Below are positions 10,634 through 22,703 of a stretch of 64,000 nt of DNA, in pieces. Position numbers and translations under genes: made by a program. This DNA is from Diadema setosum. Its lineage: Eukaryota; Echinodermata; Echinoidea; Diadematoida; Diadematidae. The stretch's first letter is position 1. Each line of letters starts with the position of its first letter. The stretch covers positions 25,450,192-25,514,191 of the forward strand of contig CM067072.1 of NCBI GenBank assembly GCA_033980235.1, given 5' to 3'. Below the pieces are notes generated by a model. It was not told the DNA's origin. It was given only the letters and a program-made list of their open reading frames with translations, and searched no databases.

Positions 10634-11055
10634 GACGTACGGTGTGTACTCACTTACTTTTGTTTCGCTTAGAGGGATTAACACGCCATTCAATCGTGCT
10701 ATCATGTCTACCGTAGACGAGTCTCTCGTGTCAGGCACGTGTCGGACATGCCGGAAACAAAATTTTCATAATGAAGAATAAGAAGAAAACATTAACAAAA
10801 TTGTAGCAGAGGGATCATATGCTGAGACGTACGGTGCGTGCTGGTAATCACTCGCTATTGTTTCTTCGGAAGGATTACTGGTAGCACGCCAATTGATTGT
10901 GCTATTTTATCTACAGTAGATGCGTCTCTTGAAGTAGGCACGTGCCGGAAACAAAATTTTCATAATGAAGAATAAGAAAAACATTAACAAAAGTGTAGCA
11001 GAGGGATCATACGCTGAGACGTACTGGTGCGTGCTGGTAATCACTCGCTATTGGT
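10634..11055. repeat. Tandem repeat, period ~192 bp, ~2.2 copies
   Basis: GACGTAC starts at 10634, 10825 and 11018, and CCGGAAACAAAATTTTCATA at 10751 and 10945, giving periods of 191-194 bp. It lies directly upstream of the pogo-like gene on its strand, where promoter or terminal sequence would be. The third copy is cut short after about 40 bp. Confidence 0.75.
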
Positions 11056-11059
11056 CAGC

Positions 11060-14000
11060 CAAGATTCTGTAGCATTCTTTGCTGGAAGTTGGGGGATATC
11101 CTTTGGAAGTCTGCCAATAATGAAAAGCAAGAAAGATATGCAACACATTAAATGAAAAAAAAAAATTTCAATAATGGGTCTGGACTCTGGATATCTAAAC
11201 TAATAAGAAACACTAAGCTTTTTTGTTAAACATTCCTTACAAAAATATGCTTCATTATGCTTGAAATGCAGGCGTTCATTTCTGTGCTAAGATAGAGTGG
11301 ATAAATGCCTTTGCCCCCCCCCCCCCCCCACCCCCCCCCCCCCCGACTAGCGACTAGGCTATTTAATATTTTAATATCTGTATCAGTTATCAGACATAGG
11401 TATAGCCAGCCTAGATACACCATATCAAGATTAGTCTAGATCTAGGTCCAGACATCCCATCTATCTAGACGTAATATATTTTAGTCTAGACTAGATAGAT
11501 CTAAAGATTCTAGTAACGTTAGTACTAGTAGCCTATGAAAGCATACCAATCACATTACAGCACATGTCAGGCAGTAAGTGTAGACATGTCCTCAGACCAG
11601 GGGTGGGGGGGGGGGGGGGAGGAGGATCCTAGGCTATATTATATGTCCAGGTTCTTCTCCCATAATTATGTATACAAATTATGTATCCAAATTAACATAG
11701 ATCATGTGTAGGTAAACATTTAAAGTAGAGCCTCAGTCTCTAACTGTCACTGCTAGACTTCTACATGCGTGTACACACACAGATACCAAACATCTCGGGC
11801 ACTCACTCTCCCTCCAATCACCAAGGCTATCCAATAAGTTCTAGGACCTCGCGTTTGTTGGTAACGTGTTTAAAAGGCTTCGATGTGTGGTTCGTTTGTT
11901 CAAAGTATATGAACGTGGTGCATAGATTTGTCCAGTGTCTTTATCAATCTACAATACTTAATTAAATCTCATATCCACAACCTCAACCACTGATCAGTGT
12001 TCACGTATCGTCTACATGCATTCATTCTAGCATCCAGGCAGTACAACTACAAACTTGATGTCAGAACGTTTGAATTTAACTTGTAACTTTTAGACTTTAA
12101 TAAGTCTAAATTCTGTTTGTACAAGTATATACAAATCAATTCATTTACAACATTTCAAACATCTCCTCTTAGAGACAAAACCAACTTGAATATGAGTATT
12201 TTCCCAGCTTAATCTGACCAAGGTTCACTAAGGTTCACTAATGCTGTAGACCCAACTACGAATCTACGATATCCCAGCTCAGAACGTACCACATATGACG
12301 TGGTACTGTAGTTAGACCACTCATTACATTCGAAGTCACATAAATATTGTGAATATAATTCTCCATAATTTAGTATAATGACTGACTCTTTATCATGGAG
12401 ACTACTATATAAGAAATACTACCCCACTACAACGTTATTTAAAAACATCTCATTTTGAGATCCAATTTGTTGTCAGAAAGTGAAATTTCTTCCGTGCTTT
12501 TGTTCCTGCTAACCTGTGCGAACCTCATCCTACTAGCGAACTCCTGTAGACAGTAGACTCACTTAGACTCCAAGTCTTCCTACCCGTCTCTTTCCGAATA
12601 ACATCTCTCAGTAAGTGCACATTACTCTCTCCAATAGAATAAAGAATAAAGCAATAAAGAATAAAATCCTTTCATAACCGCTCCGGTCACCCCTCTGGGA
12701 TTTCAATCCTTAACATAAAACTGCTGCACCACACAAAAGAGCATTATGCGCCCCACACACGATGTCGGTGGCCACGCGTCGCTGTCTGTCTTCACCGGCA
12801 GAATTTGGCCTCAAGTCTCTAACGACTCCCAAATTACCCCTGCCACCAAAAAGCCTACGAAATTCTACAGTGTTTCCATTAAGCCTCTAAGCACGTCGAC
12901 TTGCTCATGACTCGTCCCGCGACTTTCTTGAAACAAAAAGAAGAAATTTTGCTATCTCAACAAATTAGCTTACTTTCTTATATAATGACTATTATAAGTC
13001 TTTATTACTAACAGGCCAAGCTGAAAAATAAATAACCTATACTCAAGTGTTTGGGAATGGAGCTTGCTACTAACTGAGGGTGGGGAAATTGAAAGAGATG
13101 GAAGGGGGGGGGGGATGGTAAAGGATCTGGACTCAGTCTGGTAAACAGCTTCTTGTCGTTCCCCAGTAGACATCAGTGTCACCAGCTCAGTCCAGCAGCA
13201 AGTAGGCATGCTAGTCTGTCACCATGAACCCTCAGATACAGATAAGTACACACAGCTCCGTCACTGTTGCCCTCAGTGGGTGGTGTCGGCACTCCAAAGG
13301 GAAAGGGGGGGGGGGGAAGGGAAGGGGTAGGGGTAGGGAAGGAGTGGGAAAGGTAGTGGACACCAGCCCTCAGACTCTGGCACAGTAGCACCCATCTGTT
13401 GACTTCGCGGCTTTCCGCGGGTGTAGACTGCATTACCAAACCAGAGAGACCCTCTCTATTGGCTGCAAACCCTGACATTGTCACTCTCTCCTAGGCCTCG
13501 CCTGGTCCGCCAGCTAGTCCATTCAGTTCCCAGCTCATCCGCGTAGTGGCCACGGTTGCAGGGGATGAGGGGAGTGGGGAAGGGGTAGGGAAGCAATTCC
13601 TATTCCCTCACTCGAGTATTAATATTTTCCTCATATTAAATAATTAAACCAGTTACTGATAATTAAAATCTTATACTTCTTCTTTAATAGAACCTTGGTC
13701 ATGCTCACTACCTACATGTATGACACAATAACTGTCACTTTGGCATTAAGCTGGTATGATGCATTAAGCATCCATCTTAATATTTACACAAAAGAGTATA
13801 CACATAGAAAGAACGTGATGAGCATCTCTGTGCTCAATTAGTAGCGATCAATAACCACAACAGTGGACATATTTACAAAATTATATGATTACCCTATAAA
13901 TATACCTATCGAGGGTACGCTTGGTTTATATCAAAGACATACTATGTAATAGGTGGAGGGTACTCCCTCCACTCCACCTCCATTTTGTCAATTATCTGGT

Positions 14001-15580
14001 TCGACTGGCAAATAAAACATAAGAAAGACTTAACTTGTTGTTATACTTCCATATTGCATATTTGAGTATAAAATCAACTAATAAAGTCACGGGAATACAT
14101 CAAATATTTCTTCTCTAGAACATCCATCAAAAGGCATTTATATCTACCAAAGATCATAATTCTAGAAAAACATGGGAAAGAGCTCCAAAAATCCCTAACT
14201 GGAGTTAGCAATGGAGTTTCTAAACAAATTATACATCATAAAATTCAGCAAAGCCAGCTGTATCTTCCTATATAGGAATTATAACTCTGTTTGAAATATT
14301 CTTGGAATTTGTATTGAACCTTGGAAGGTCACTCATCAAATCAGCAATTAATTCTCAGAACCTGGTAAAGAGCTTCAAAAATCAATAAATCCACTTCTAC
14401 TCAGAGACAAGGGACAAACAATGTACGACCACAATGAGCATACTGTGTAGAACAATTTAAGCTCCAGTTCTACCCCCAATTCCTACTAATTAAAATTTTT
14501 GTTCTTCAACTCCATAAGCCACTGTGTTATACAATTTCCCAAAACATGGTAAAGAGAGCCAAAAATCATAATTTCTGCAATTTCATATAAAATTCCCCCA
14601 AACAACATATCATCTTAACCGGAATATTATTTCCTATTATAATAACAACAAATTATCTAACAATTCTATATTTTACCATTTATTTTTGTTCTCTAACCCC
14701 CTTTTTCAAATCTTCACTCACTCTTCCTATACAACCTACATTATAACATACAGCAATTATACAACAACAGCAAACCCCAAAAAACGTTCACCCCAATAAA
14801 TATTCCCGTTCCACATAAACTAATATCCCTTACCATTCAGATATATTGTTTTAACATCTAAAGGGCCTTCAATTATCTCTTATCTATCAGCACCAACTAT
14901 AAATCCTAACATCTTCTTTACTCACGTTGCTTGGATTCACCAAGAAAGAGGGAAGAAAACATCTGCTGTAAACTTCTGAACTGTAACCGATCAGCTGTGT
15001 CGAGTAAACAGTCGTCTGCATATGCGCGTATTTATACCCGTCGGCCCCTTTATGCAAGCGCGTACTCTACACTATTTACGCGTATTGTTTACTTCTACAT
15101 TGGTAGTGTAACGCGAATGCGCTAACACAGCGCTACTCCAGCGCAACTTCCTTCCCACAGCTGCATATGGACTGATTCATTACACAAACAGGGGTTCTTG
15201 CAACTGTGAAGAAAAATTATCGTAAGTTACGTTGACAATACAAAAAGGGACTGCAAATTATGACAACTATCACCGGGAAAGATGCCAAGAAAAGCAGGTA
15301 AGTACCTATAAATATGAGTCTCTTATTCGGCCCTCCGTATAATAACTGTCATTACAACCCTACTCATTAATGGACAGGGCAACTTAGATTCATGTGCTGT
15401 ATGAGTGACAGCAGTGTATACAGTGTATCTGTCGACTAGCAGTGTGAGGGTTCATATACACACGTAAGTTCTACGTACCCATTCTAGCAAGTAGGTCAGT
15501 ATAAATGAACTCATACATAGTCTTTCTCCATGTCTCATTGTAGTAACACATACACATTAAAGAAAAAAAAATAAAGTTCA
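11060..15580. other. 4.5 kb without a recognisable gene
   Basis: AT-rich with long C or G runs at 11312-11344, 11604-11619, 13106-13114 and 13306-13316. The word GTAAAGAG or GGAAAGAG followed by a C/T-rich CCAAAAATC recurs at about 14172, 14365 and 14549. No open frame has recognisable motifs or splice support. Confidence 0.4.
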
Positions 15581-15584
15581 GGGT

Positions 15585-16262
15585 GTTCTCGCCACAATAA
15601 TATGAGCCTACCTCGGTTGAGTCATCAGGTAAGGTCGGTAGCCCTTGGGCGTCCTCGATGTCGACGGTGTGAAGGTCTTGGTCGTCATTTACTCTTTGGT
15701 TCGTTGTAGGTCCATGGTCTGAAGCGTCGGTGTCATGGTCATGGTCGTTGTTTGGTTCGGGTTCAGGGGGAGGGGGAGGGGGAGGGTCGTCATGTCTTAG
15801 GTCTTAAAAGTCGTTGGGAGAAGAAGGTAATCGTTGGGCATGTTCAAAGTCTGAGTCATAGTCATAGTCATAGTCCTGAGTGTTGATATAGGCTTTGTCT
15901 GAGTCGGATTACTGTTGGGTATTGTTCTGGCGTTCTTCATCGATGTAGGTTTCGTCCAAGTCAAAGAGTATTGGGGTCTGTCGTCCAGGGTGCTGTGAAT
16001 TGGAATAAGAAGAAAGATTATGATTAGAACTCAAATGTATACTAGCAATATTACCCCACGTTGTTATCTCTTCTTCCTCTTCTTCTTCTTTTGATAATTT
16101 ATGTTTTAGTATATTGTTGAAATGCTGAAGAAACAACAACTCGTAATTAGGCCAAAATTCGTTCCCACACGGTACACTCGTGTATTCTAAGAAATGATGT
16201 GATACAAGCATGACAAGACATGATTATGCGTGCACGTGTTACTACATCCACATCGATATCAC
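15585..16262 (-). repeat. Detached copy of the terminal array unit (exon-B region)
   Basis: Matches 55.53-56.17 kb and 62.45-63.09 kb from the GAGTCATCAGGTAAGGTCGG word to GATTATGCGTGCACGTG. On the minus strand it encodes LVSHHFLEYTSVPCGNEFWP, a Glu run, LFDLDETYIDEER and, after a stop, PEPNNDHDHDTDASD to LPTLPDDSTE. This copy keeps the downstream acidic frame open, which the units at 55.5 and 62.4 kb have lost. Its presence 40 kb from the array shows the unit has dispersed. Confidence 0.75.
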
Positions 16263-16264
16263 AG

Positions 16265-16745
16265 TGTTATGGGCATATTTTGGCAGCCATTTTGAAAATC
16301 AAAATGGCCGCTTTTATTGAAAAAATAATGATTCTTAAAACTTTAACTCAAGTATTGTCTGAAAATGTATGGTGTTTGAAACAAATATCATTTTGAATTT
16401 TTGGCGTCTTTGTCCTATATACCATGGAATTGCCCTGATATGTTTTGCAGATCGAACTTGATGGAAAATTGATTCATAGATACAAGAATTCCACAAATTT
16501 GTCATATTTGAAAAAAAAAATATGCAGAAAATCATGCAGGAAGCCAGTTATGGAAAATACAACATTGATGAGATATACATGCAACCAAAAAAGAAGTAAT
16601 AAAAAATAGAATATTTTACCGTTTTTCATAATTTAATGTACTAAGCGCAAAGCTGAATAAAGGGTTTGATATTGCTATTGATCAGAAATGTAAAGATAAA
16701 AAAAAGATAAGACAGCAGCGCAAAAGTTGAATATACCACAATTCA
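16265..16745. other. No gene seen
   Basis: AT-rich sequence with short unsupported frames. Confidence 0.4.
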
Positions 16746-16749
16746 TGCT

Positions 16750-17023
16750 TTATGGTAGCTAAAAGAAACTTGTCTGGGTTACGCCTAAGGAAGTGTTCTT
16801 TGTATCTCGGTCAATCTTTGGACATCCGAAGGCAAGGGTAAGGGAGTGGATTTCTCTCGCTTCCTCTCATCCAAGAGTACATGATGCAATACGGTACTAC
16901 AATCTATCTCAAGCAACTTCAGGAACTCCTTGGCTTCAGTCTTTGCCTGTTTGTTGCCACTTTTGATTGACTTTGCCAGATGGATAGACGCTACCTGCTT
17001 CAAATAGTTAAATCCCATTTGCT
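16750..17023 (-). pseudogene. Duplicate exon, copy 1
   Basis: Second half of a 274 bp tandem duplication; see 17024-17430 for the family. It reads MGFNYLKQVASIHLAKSIK, AKTEAKEFLKLLEIDCST and PLPLPSDVQRLTEIQRTLP before a stop. It differs from copy 2 by a handful of substitutions (for example Cys for Trp in LEIDCST/LEIDWST), so the duplication is fairly recent. As both copies end in the same stop, only the upstream one could contribute to a protein. Confidence 0.6.
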
Positions 17024-17430
17024 TTATGGTAGCTAAAAGAAACTTGTCTGGGTTACGCCTAAGGAAGTGTTCTTTGTATCTCGGTCAATTTTTGGACATC
17101 CGAAGGCAAGGGTAAGGGAGTGGATTTCTCTTGCTTCCTCTCATCCAAGAGTACATGATGCAATGCGGTACTCCAATCTATCTCAAGCAACTTCAGGAAC
17201 TCCTTGGCTTCAGTCTTTGCCTGTTTGTTGCCACTTTTGATTGACTTTGCCAGATGGATAGACGCTACCTGCTTCAAATAGTTAAATCCCATTTGATGGA
17301 GCCTTCATATCATCTGGATCATCATCATCAGGTTGGCATATCACAAGTGCCGCCTCATCAATCTGCTCAAAATAGCATGGCTTCATGTATTGCTCAAGAT
17401 CCCAACCTTCCATGAATTCATCCACTTACG
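17024..17430 (-). pseudogene. Exon of an uncharacterised invertebrate repeat-type protein, copy 2
   Basis: Minus strand. An upstream part reads DEFMEGWDLEQYMKPCYFEQ and ALVICQPDDDDPDDMKAPS. After a one-base phase change comes GFNYLKQVASIHLAKSIKSG, then EAKEFLKLLEIDWSTALHHV and KSTPLPLPSDVQKLTEI, stop. The order helix, E-W-(S/T) motif and K-P-(L)-LPL..DV resembles, from memory, a large uncharacterised protein family scattered in sea urchin, amphioxus, cnidarian and fish genomes. That assignment is inference. The frameshift at the KAPSN/MGFN junction and the duplicated copy downstream indicate decay. Function unknown. Confidence 0.55.
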
Positions 17431-17584
17431 AAATCATCCAGAATTCCCGATTCGTGAAAATTCAGACTCGTGAAATACATGTATATGGCATATACAGTAC
17501 TAATAAACATTTACGGTGTTATGTTGCATCAATACAACACTTTGTAGTTCTATGACAATGTCAACAGCATAAAATGGCATAAAC

Positions 17585-18019
17585 TTGCATTGCAACGTCG
17601 TATCAATATGACACCTAGCAAGCAGAAGAAAACTTTGGGTAAACGCTAATTTGACAGGTATAAGAAGAGTACCGGTAATAATAGTATCACTGTCAAGATA
17701 AACTGACACTCAACTCGCCATCACTCTTTAAAAAATGTGGAAAGATGAGAAGTAGTTTGGCTAAGTTCAAGCTCTGGAATGAGTATGCATTTGGCAAGAT
17801 GATAAGGAAGCTTCAGCATGATAACAGCAAAAAGCATTGTACCTCAATGTCGCATCAATATTTCACTTGACAAGTATAAGAATATTGGCAATAATAATAT
17901 CACTGTCAGTATAAACTGACACTCAGCTCGACATCACACACTTGAAAAAATGTGGAAAGACGAGAAGTTGTTTGGCTAAGTTCATGCTCTGGAATGAGTA
18001 TGCATTTGGCAAGATGATT
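17585..18019. repeat. Two-copy tandem repeat, period ~216 bp
   Basis: AATGAGTATGCATTTGGCAA occurs at 17778 and 17994. The preceding words AATGTGGAAAGA, GAGAAGT and TTTGGCTAAGTTCA, and ATAAACTGACACTCA, recur with the same spacing. Non-coding; it abuts the piggyBac fragment. Confidence 0.7.
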
Positions 18020-18023
18020 GTTA

Positions 18024-18400
18024 TTTAGTTTGGCTTGCGATCGGATTAACAGTTTGGGCAAACTGCCACACCACATCTGATGCAGGCATATCCACTGCGC
18101 TTCCTCTTGTTGTTATTCCAGTCAGAGCAGACAGAGCAGTCTTGGTACTTCTTTCCCAGAACCAGCTTGTATGATTGTACTTCTTCAGCTCGTCTTCCAA
18201 CAGCAGGTGCCATCGTTCTGGCAAGCCTGGCATCACGGAGCGGGGCCATCATTTCCTGGAACACCTTTATATAAAACTGTTTCCTGGACATTGGGAGTGG
18301 AGCCACCTTGCTGTAGGGAATGTATGCGTTCGGAATTGCCTTCTTGAAGGAATTATACAGCCACTTTCAAAGTCCACCATCTGGTTGCCCGTTCTACCTC
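18024..18400 (-). pseudogene. piggyBac-like transposase, second C-terminal fragment
   Basis: Paralogue of 7161-7530. It reads KVAPLPMSRKQFYIKVFQEM, APLRDARLARTMAP, then CSVCSDWNNNKRKRSGYAC and CIRCGVAVCPNC followed by TAA where the other copy has a Tyr codon. The remaining SDRKPN tail and its own stop follow in frame. Upstream, WTLKVAV then a stop then a phase change before AIPNAYIPYSK shows further damage. The Cys/His pattern of the zinc-binding tail is otherwise kept. The R1 block follows immediately (18503), as it does after the 7 kb copy. Confidence 0.8.
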
Positions 18401-18502
18401 GTATTCATACATTTTCTGATTTGTAAAGTCAACTCCAAGTTTAGTGTGGTTGTAGATGTAGATCAGATTTGGTTTAGCGTTGTTGCTCCTCACAGCAGCT
18501 TT

Positions 18503-19600
18503 TTAATTTTTAACATTGTTTTCTTAACGTATCAACTTTGTTTACTCATAGCTATAATAAAATAAAATCAAATTTATATTAATAGTGTAAAACGGAATCT
18601 GCCTGAGTGAAACGGTGTATTTGAAATATCAAAAATATGGGTGGTTTTAAAGAGTGTCCTTGAAATATTAAAATAGGAGTATATTTTGAAGCCAATTTGT
18701 CCTCGTTTGTAGGGGAAAAGGGTCAAAGTGAGTCCAAATGTCCTTGAAATTTACTAAAATAGGGGGTCATTTTAAAGTTTTGGAACGAGTTAGGTTACAC
18801 CTTTAAAGATGCAGTTGAGGGACCAGACCACCAAGTTACACCTCACCATTTCTGAAAATGAGCCACAAAGCCAAAAAGCATAAAATATGCAAATTAGCTA
18901 CCTTACTAGAGGCCATGACCACCACCCAACCAAGTGATCTCGCTTTTTACCTTGGAAGAACCTGCTTGGAAGAGGGCTGTAGTGCCGTAACCAACTGACT
19001 TTTGACTTTATGTTCCCTACTTTTAGCTTCCACAATGTGCTTCCTTTGCTTTTACTCTTTACCTGTGCTTTCTTGACTTCTTTCTCCCCTGGTGTTTTGT
19101 CCTTAGCAAAGGAGCCAACAAAAAGTCTTTTTAACTCTGCAATTTTATTCTCTGTCCACTTATGCCGTGCTCTGCATACTCTCTTCTTCTTGAAGGATTT
19201 ACCACGACAAGCTGTAAAATAATCAAGATCAATGTTTAAATTCTTGAAGATTCAATGACTTGAATTACAAACAATAGAGTATAAACACTCCCTCAATTAC
19301 TTGACAATTGCAAAAATGCTGAAAGTTTCATACTAATTTGTGTAGATAGGCTTATAACTCCCCACCATGATTAATAAACTGCATGAGGAAACCTAAAATT
19401 GTATTGCTATCCTTGGAAGTCAGGTAAAAATAAACAAGACATTGATAGCAATGTGAACTATTATGCTGTTCACAATCAACTAGGTAATGTGATTAGAAAT
19501 GAAATCTTAACATCGCCTACAAACTGAACAGATATCTCTGGGTTTTAACTAGGGACATGCGGGGAAGCTTTTTTTTTATCCGACCCGAGGCAATCCAAAA
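18503..19600 (-). repeat. R1 copy b, near full length
   Basis: Collinear with R1c (43576-44697) from TTTTCTTAACG to ACCCGAGGCAATCCA. The minus strand holds the SANT-like exon up to 19211, where TTATTTTACAG forms an acceptor. It reads KRVCRARHKWTENKIAELKR, then KTPGEKEVKKAQ and KVGNIKSKVSWL. Beyond the exon, the part toward 19600 is non-coding and probably intron. Confidence 0.72.
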
Positions 19601-19834
19601 AAACAACCAAAAAAAAAAAAAACACATTTATTTCTGCTTTTTGGTTTTCTCTGTCCTCTTCCTGTACTTTTACGGCACCTTCCTAAACCTTTGCCTCGTC
19701 ATCTTCATGAATGATGTCCTGTCTTCTTCTGACACACCGACCGTCAAACCATTCTGGTGTTCCATTATTGTTGGTCCACATTATCATGGATTCCAATGTA
19801 GTTGTCCTCGCTGATGGCTTGTTAAAGTACTTAC

Positions 19835-19950
19835 ATATCCAGTTGGGCGAAGTCACGCCTCCCTATCAGGTTGGTGGTAGAGAAATTCTTGAATGCCCTA
19901 GACGTCGTGACCGATGTCTTCCAGTACTTGCCACAGGGCAACTGATTTAC
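19835..19950 (-). pseudogene. Candidate second exon of a small minus-strand gene
   Basis: Bounded by an acceptor (AGTCTACAG) at 19951 and a perfect GTAAGT donor at 19834. One phase is fully open: NQLPCGKYWKTSVTTSRAFK followed by NFSTTNLIGRRDFAQLD. The phase that would continue the first exon at 20386-20500 reads GKSVALWQVLEDIGHDV then stops. So splice sites and reading frame disagree, or an indel intervened. A further open piece lower down (19691-19790) reads MWTNNNGTPEWFDGRCVRRR and IIHEDDEAKV, stop. Family not recognised. Confidence 0.35.
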
Positions 19951-20385
19951 CTGTAGACTAGAGTCTATAAGTCAGTAAATAGAAGTCAAATATCTATGTT
20001 CAATATTAAACCAAAAAGTTAGTCTAGACTAGTAACTTATCACGTCCATGTCCAACCATGGACTGGTCTAATTTCTAAAATTGTACCACCTAACAAGTAA
20101 CACTAACAGGCTTTGATACTTGACAGGCTTTGTGAATTCTGGCCCCTGGCCCTGTCACTGTGAGGCTGTGTCTGATGGAGAATTTGATTTTTAGTATTTC
20201 ATGAGAAATTCAAAAGGTTGCAAAGACACCATGTAGATTAATCTACAATATAAGTAATATTAGTACATCCTTTTGTCTGCACATCTGTAGCCTACACTGG
20301 ACATAAATACATCAATCATCATGCATAGCCTAGGCTAGCTAGACGATATAATCTACAATTACAAATGAACTTTAGCTTGACCTAC

Positions 20386-20500
20386 CTATAGATTTATTTA
20401 ACAACTTTACTTCAAATCCCTTCTGGTCTGATCCGATTTCGCACCATTTATTGGCCTCATCTTTGGGAGAAACCCGGGGTTTCCTCTTGCTCCGCCTCAT
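20386..20500 (-). CDS. Candidate first coding exon, basic N-terminus
   Basis: ATG at 20500, then MRRSKRKPRVSPKDEANKW and CEIGSDQKGFEVKLLNKSI, up to a GTAGGT donor at 20385. The basic start resembles a nuclear-localised protein. The next exon would be 19835-19950. Upstream (20581-20620) is locally GC-rich with GGGCGCGAGCGGG, as expected near a promoter. The protein family is not recognised, and it may be the 5' exon belonging with the SANT-like exon in R1b (19211 and below). Confidence 0.35.
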
Positions 20501-20619
20501 GGTTATTAATGAGACATCATAACATGTCTTTCCTGAGTGTCGGATCACACTTCCAGATAAAATGTGCACAGATGCAGAGAACGTTGATTAATCGGGCGCG
20601 AGCGGGTGTAGACTAGGCC

Positions 20620-21320
20620 CATGTGTGAATGCCAACGAGCATAGTTTCATAGATACTTTTGGAGTCAATATAGCTACAGATTGAGTACTTCTCGACAAGA
20701 TTATTCAAACCAACATTCAGCAACAGTCAACGGTGTAAAAAAGCATCTGAAAAGAAAAAAAAAGTCTTATTGACATAACTTAATTTTAAGAAAATTGTAT
20801 TCAGAATGTGATACCAGTACTACAACAGTAGTCAGTACAGTGGCAGACAGTAGTATTGCTGATAATCGATGTTATTGTTCAGTTAATACATTCTTCTTCT
20901 TCTTCTTCTTTTTTCAGAATAAATTTGATGGGAGAGAGTACCACGGTACCATATATGACATGCAAGTTAAGTTAGCAATCACATTCTTTAAGATAAAGTG
21001 CCGGTAACAAAGTTTTTAGTGAATGACAATTCTTGTGACAATAACATACATTGATGCAACTTTATTGTACAGGTAGCGCGCATGATACATAATTGACAAT
21101 TGACTCAGACAGTCTGCTCCTCTGCATCTGTGAGTTTAAAGACATGATTTAACAAACGTACAGTAATGGCCTGCCAGCACTGAAGAGATAGACCTCTACA
21201 TGGAATCTCACAAAGGTTAGTGTGGCAATTTTGAAACATATGGATATAGAACTAGTCACCTGGAGTGGCTTTATATTGTGGTTGTAAAAAAGAAAGAAAA
21301 ATAAAGGTATACGTAGTCCT
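20620..21320. other. No gene seen
   Basis: AT-rich with CTT and A runs; no supported frames. Confidence 0.4.
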
Positions 21321-21324
21321 GCAA

Positions 21325-21745
21325 TTATTTCCTCCACCAAAGAAGGGGTTTATGTTTTTGTCAGTGTTAGTTTGCTGTGTGCAAAATTTATAACTCAAAA
21401 AGTTGTGACCTGATTTAAATGAAACTTGCAGGAAAAAGTTGATAATGATACAAGGAACAGATGATTAAATTTTGGTAGTGATCTGGGATCTTTCATGAAT
21501 ATTTGAAGGATTTTTCATCTTTTGGCAGATAGGGTCAACGAACTTGAGAGTTCAAGCTGCGTACATTTATATTGGGGTTTGCATAGTGCAAATGCTCTGC
21601 TCAGGCGAGGTGCTGCACAGCTGGAAGCTGATGACATAAATAAAAGGCTTCTATTTTGCAAAATTGGGCAACATTTTCAGCATGTGTGAATGGGTGGAAA
21701 TCAGCAGCTTGGCAGAGGTCTGCACTCTCCAAGTGCTTTTCTAGT
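21325..21745. mobile_element. Widespread non-autonomous repeat ending in GAGGTCTGCACTCTCC
   Basis: It runs from TTTCCTCCACCAAAGAAGGG through ATAACTCAAAAAGTTGTGAC and AATTTTGGTAGTGATC to GGTCTGCACTCTCCAAGTGC and TTTTCTAGTT. From memory this word order is a very common dispersed element of aquatic metazoan genomes. Only the sequence, not copy number, is visible here. Confidence 0.55.
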
Positions 21746-22025
21746 TGTGATATACAACATCAGTATTAGAAATGTCTAATTGGTAAATGAATTTTTCGCC
21801 TCTTTTTCTCCTAATTTGACTGCTACAGTTGAGCAGTAACAGTGTTCTGTGAAAAGTTTTCTCCAAACACATGGAATGTTTAGTATACCAACCATGAGAA
21901 GTATAGCAGTGCTATTAGTATAAATCAATAAGGATTCTATTTAACACAAGATGTTCCTTAAATGACTTGTATGAACATGTCGATTGTACATGTCGACTGT
22001 GTCTATTATGTGCTATGCCTACCAT

Positions 22026-22315
22026 CTACTTGTCTTTGCTGAACTTGTAGGTTTTGGGGCTACTAACAACCCATTGGTTCTTTACACACAGGATGTGTTG
22101 AGCGAGAGCGTTGCGATAGCCTCGCAAGTCCCCAAGGATATTGTTTAGCTGGCAATGAACAGCCTCCCCTCCCTGCTCTCTGAGGTGCCCAGCTGTAGCT
22201 TTCCACTTGAGCAGGAATAGTACGACATGCTCCTCGAGGAGATGCTGCTTCCATGTTACTGACTCTGTCGGGAAGGCTTGCCTGCAGAATGCTTTGTATT
22301 CCTTGATGTTCTGAT
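22026..22315 (-). CDS. Intact C-terminal-type exon of an uncharacterised family (EEHVVxFL / REQGGEAxH)
   Basis: A strong acceptor (TTTCCTCTACAG) lies at 22316. The frame is open for 96 codons to a TAG at 22026. It reads QNIKEYKAFCRQAFPTESV, then TWKQHLLEEHVVLFLLKWKA, GHLREQGGEAVHCQLNNILG and a basic tail. The KxHxLEEHVVxF...W and (R/G)EQGGExxHxxxN motifs are, as I recall, the C-terminal signature of a large invertebrate/fish family whose N-terminus is a coiled coil with RNVN/RNVR motifs, as at 23.6-23.9 kb. It is probably the last exon of the BEN/coiled-coil gene. Function unknown; a transposon origin is possible. Confidence 0.6.
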
Positions 22316-22703
22316 CTGTAGAGGAAACAAGTAACATCATGCCAAAAGTGTGATTTTTATGTGTCTTCCTGTCAAAATATAGAATAAAGTTCTCATTCCA
22401 GGTAATACTTAATTTTCCTTAAGATACCTAGTTTTCAGATGTATATTCCCCCATGGTCCAATTTATATGTATATATGTATATATATAATGTAATGTATAT
22501 TTATATATAAAATATAATATAATATATAAAATATAATATAATATATATTTCATCTTTCATATGTTCTAAGAGGAATTCAAAGATTATTTGATGAAAAATC
22601 GGTATTAACTGTCTTAGATATCCAAAAAAGGGTAAGCTTTATACTTATCAAATTCCGTCCCTTCGCGGTCCCTTGATTTTTTTTATCACACCCTCTAGTT
22701 TCA

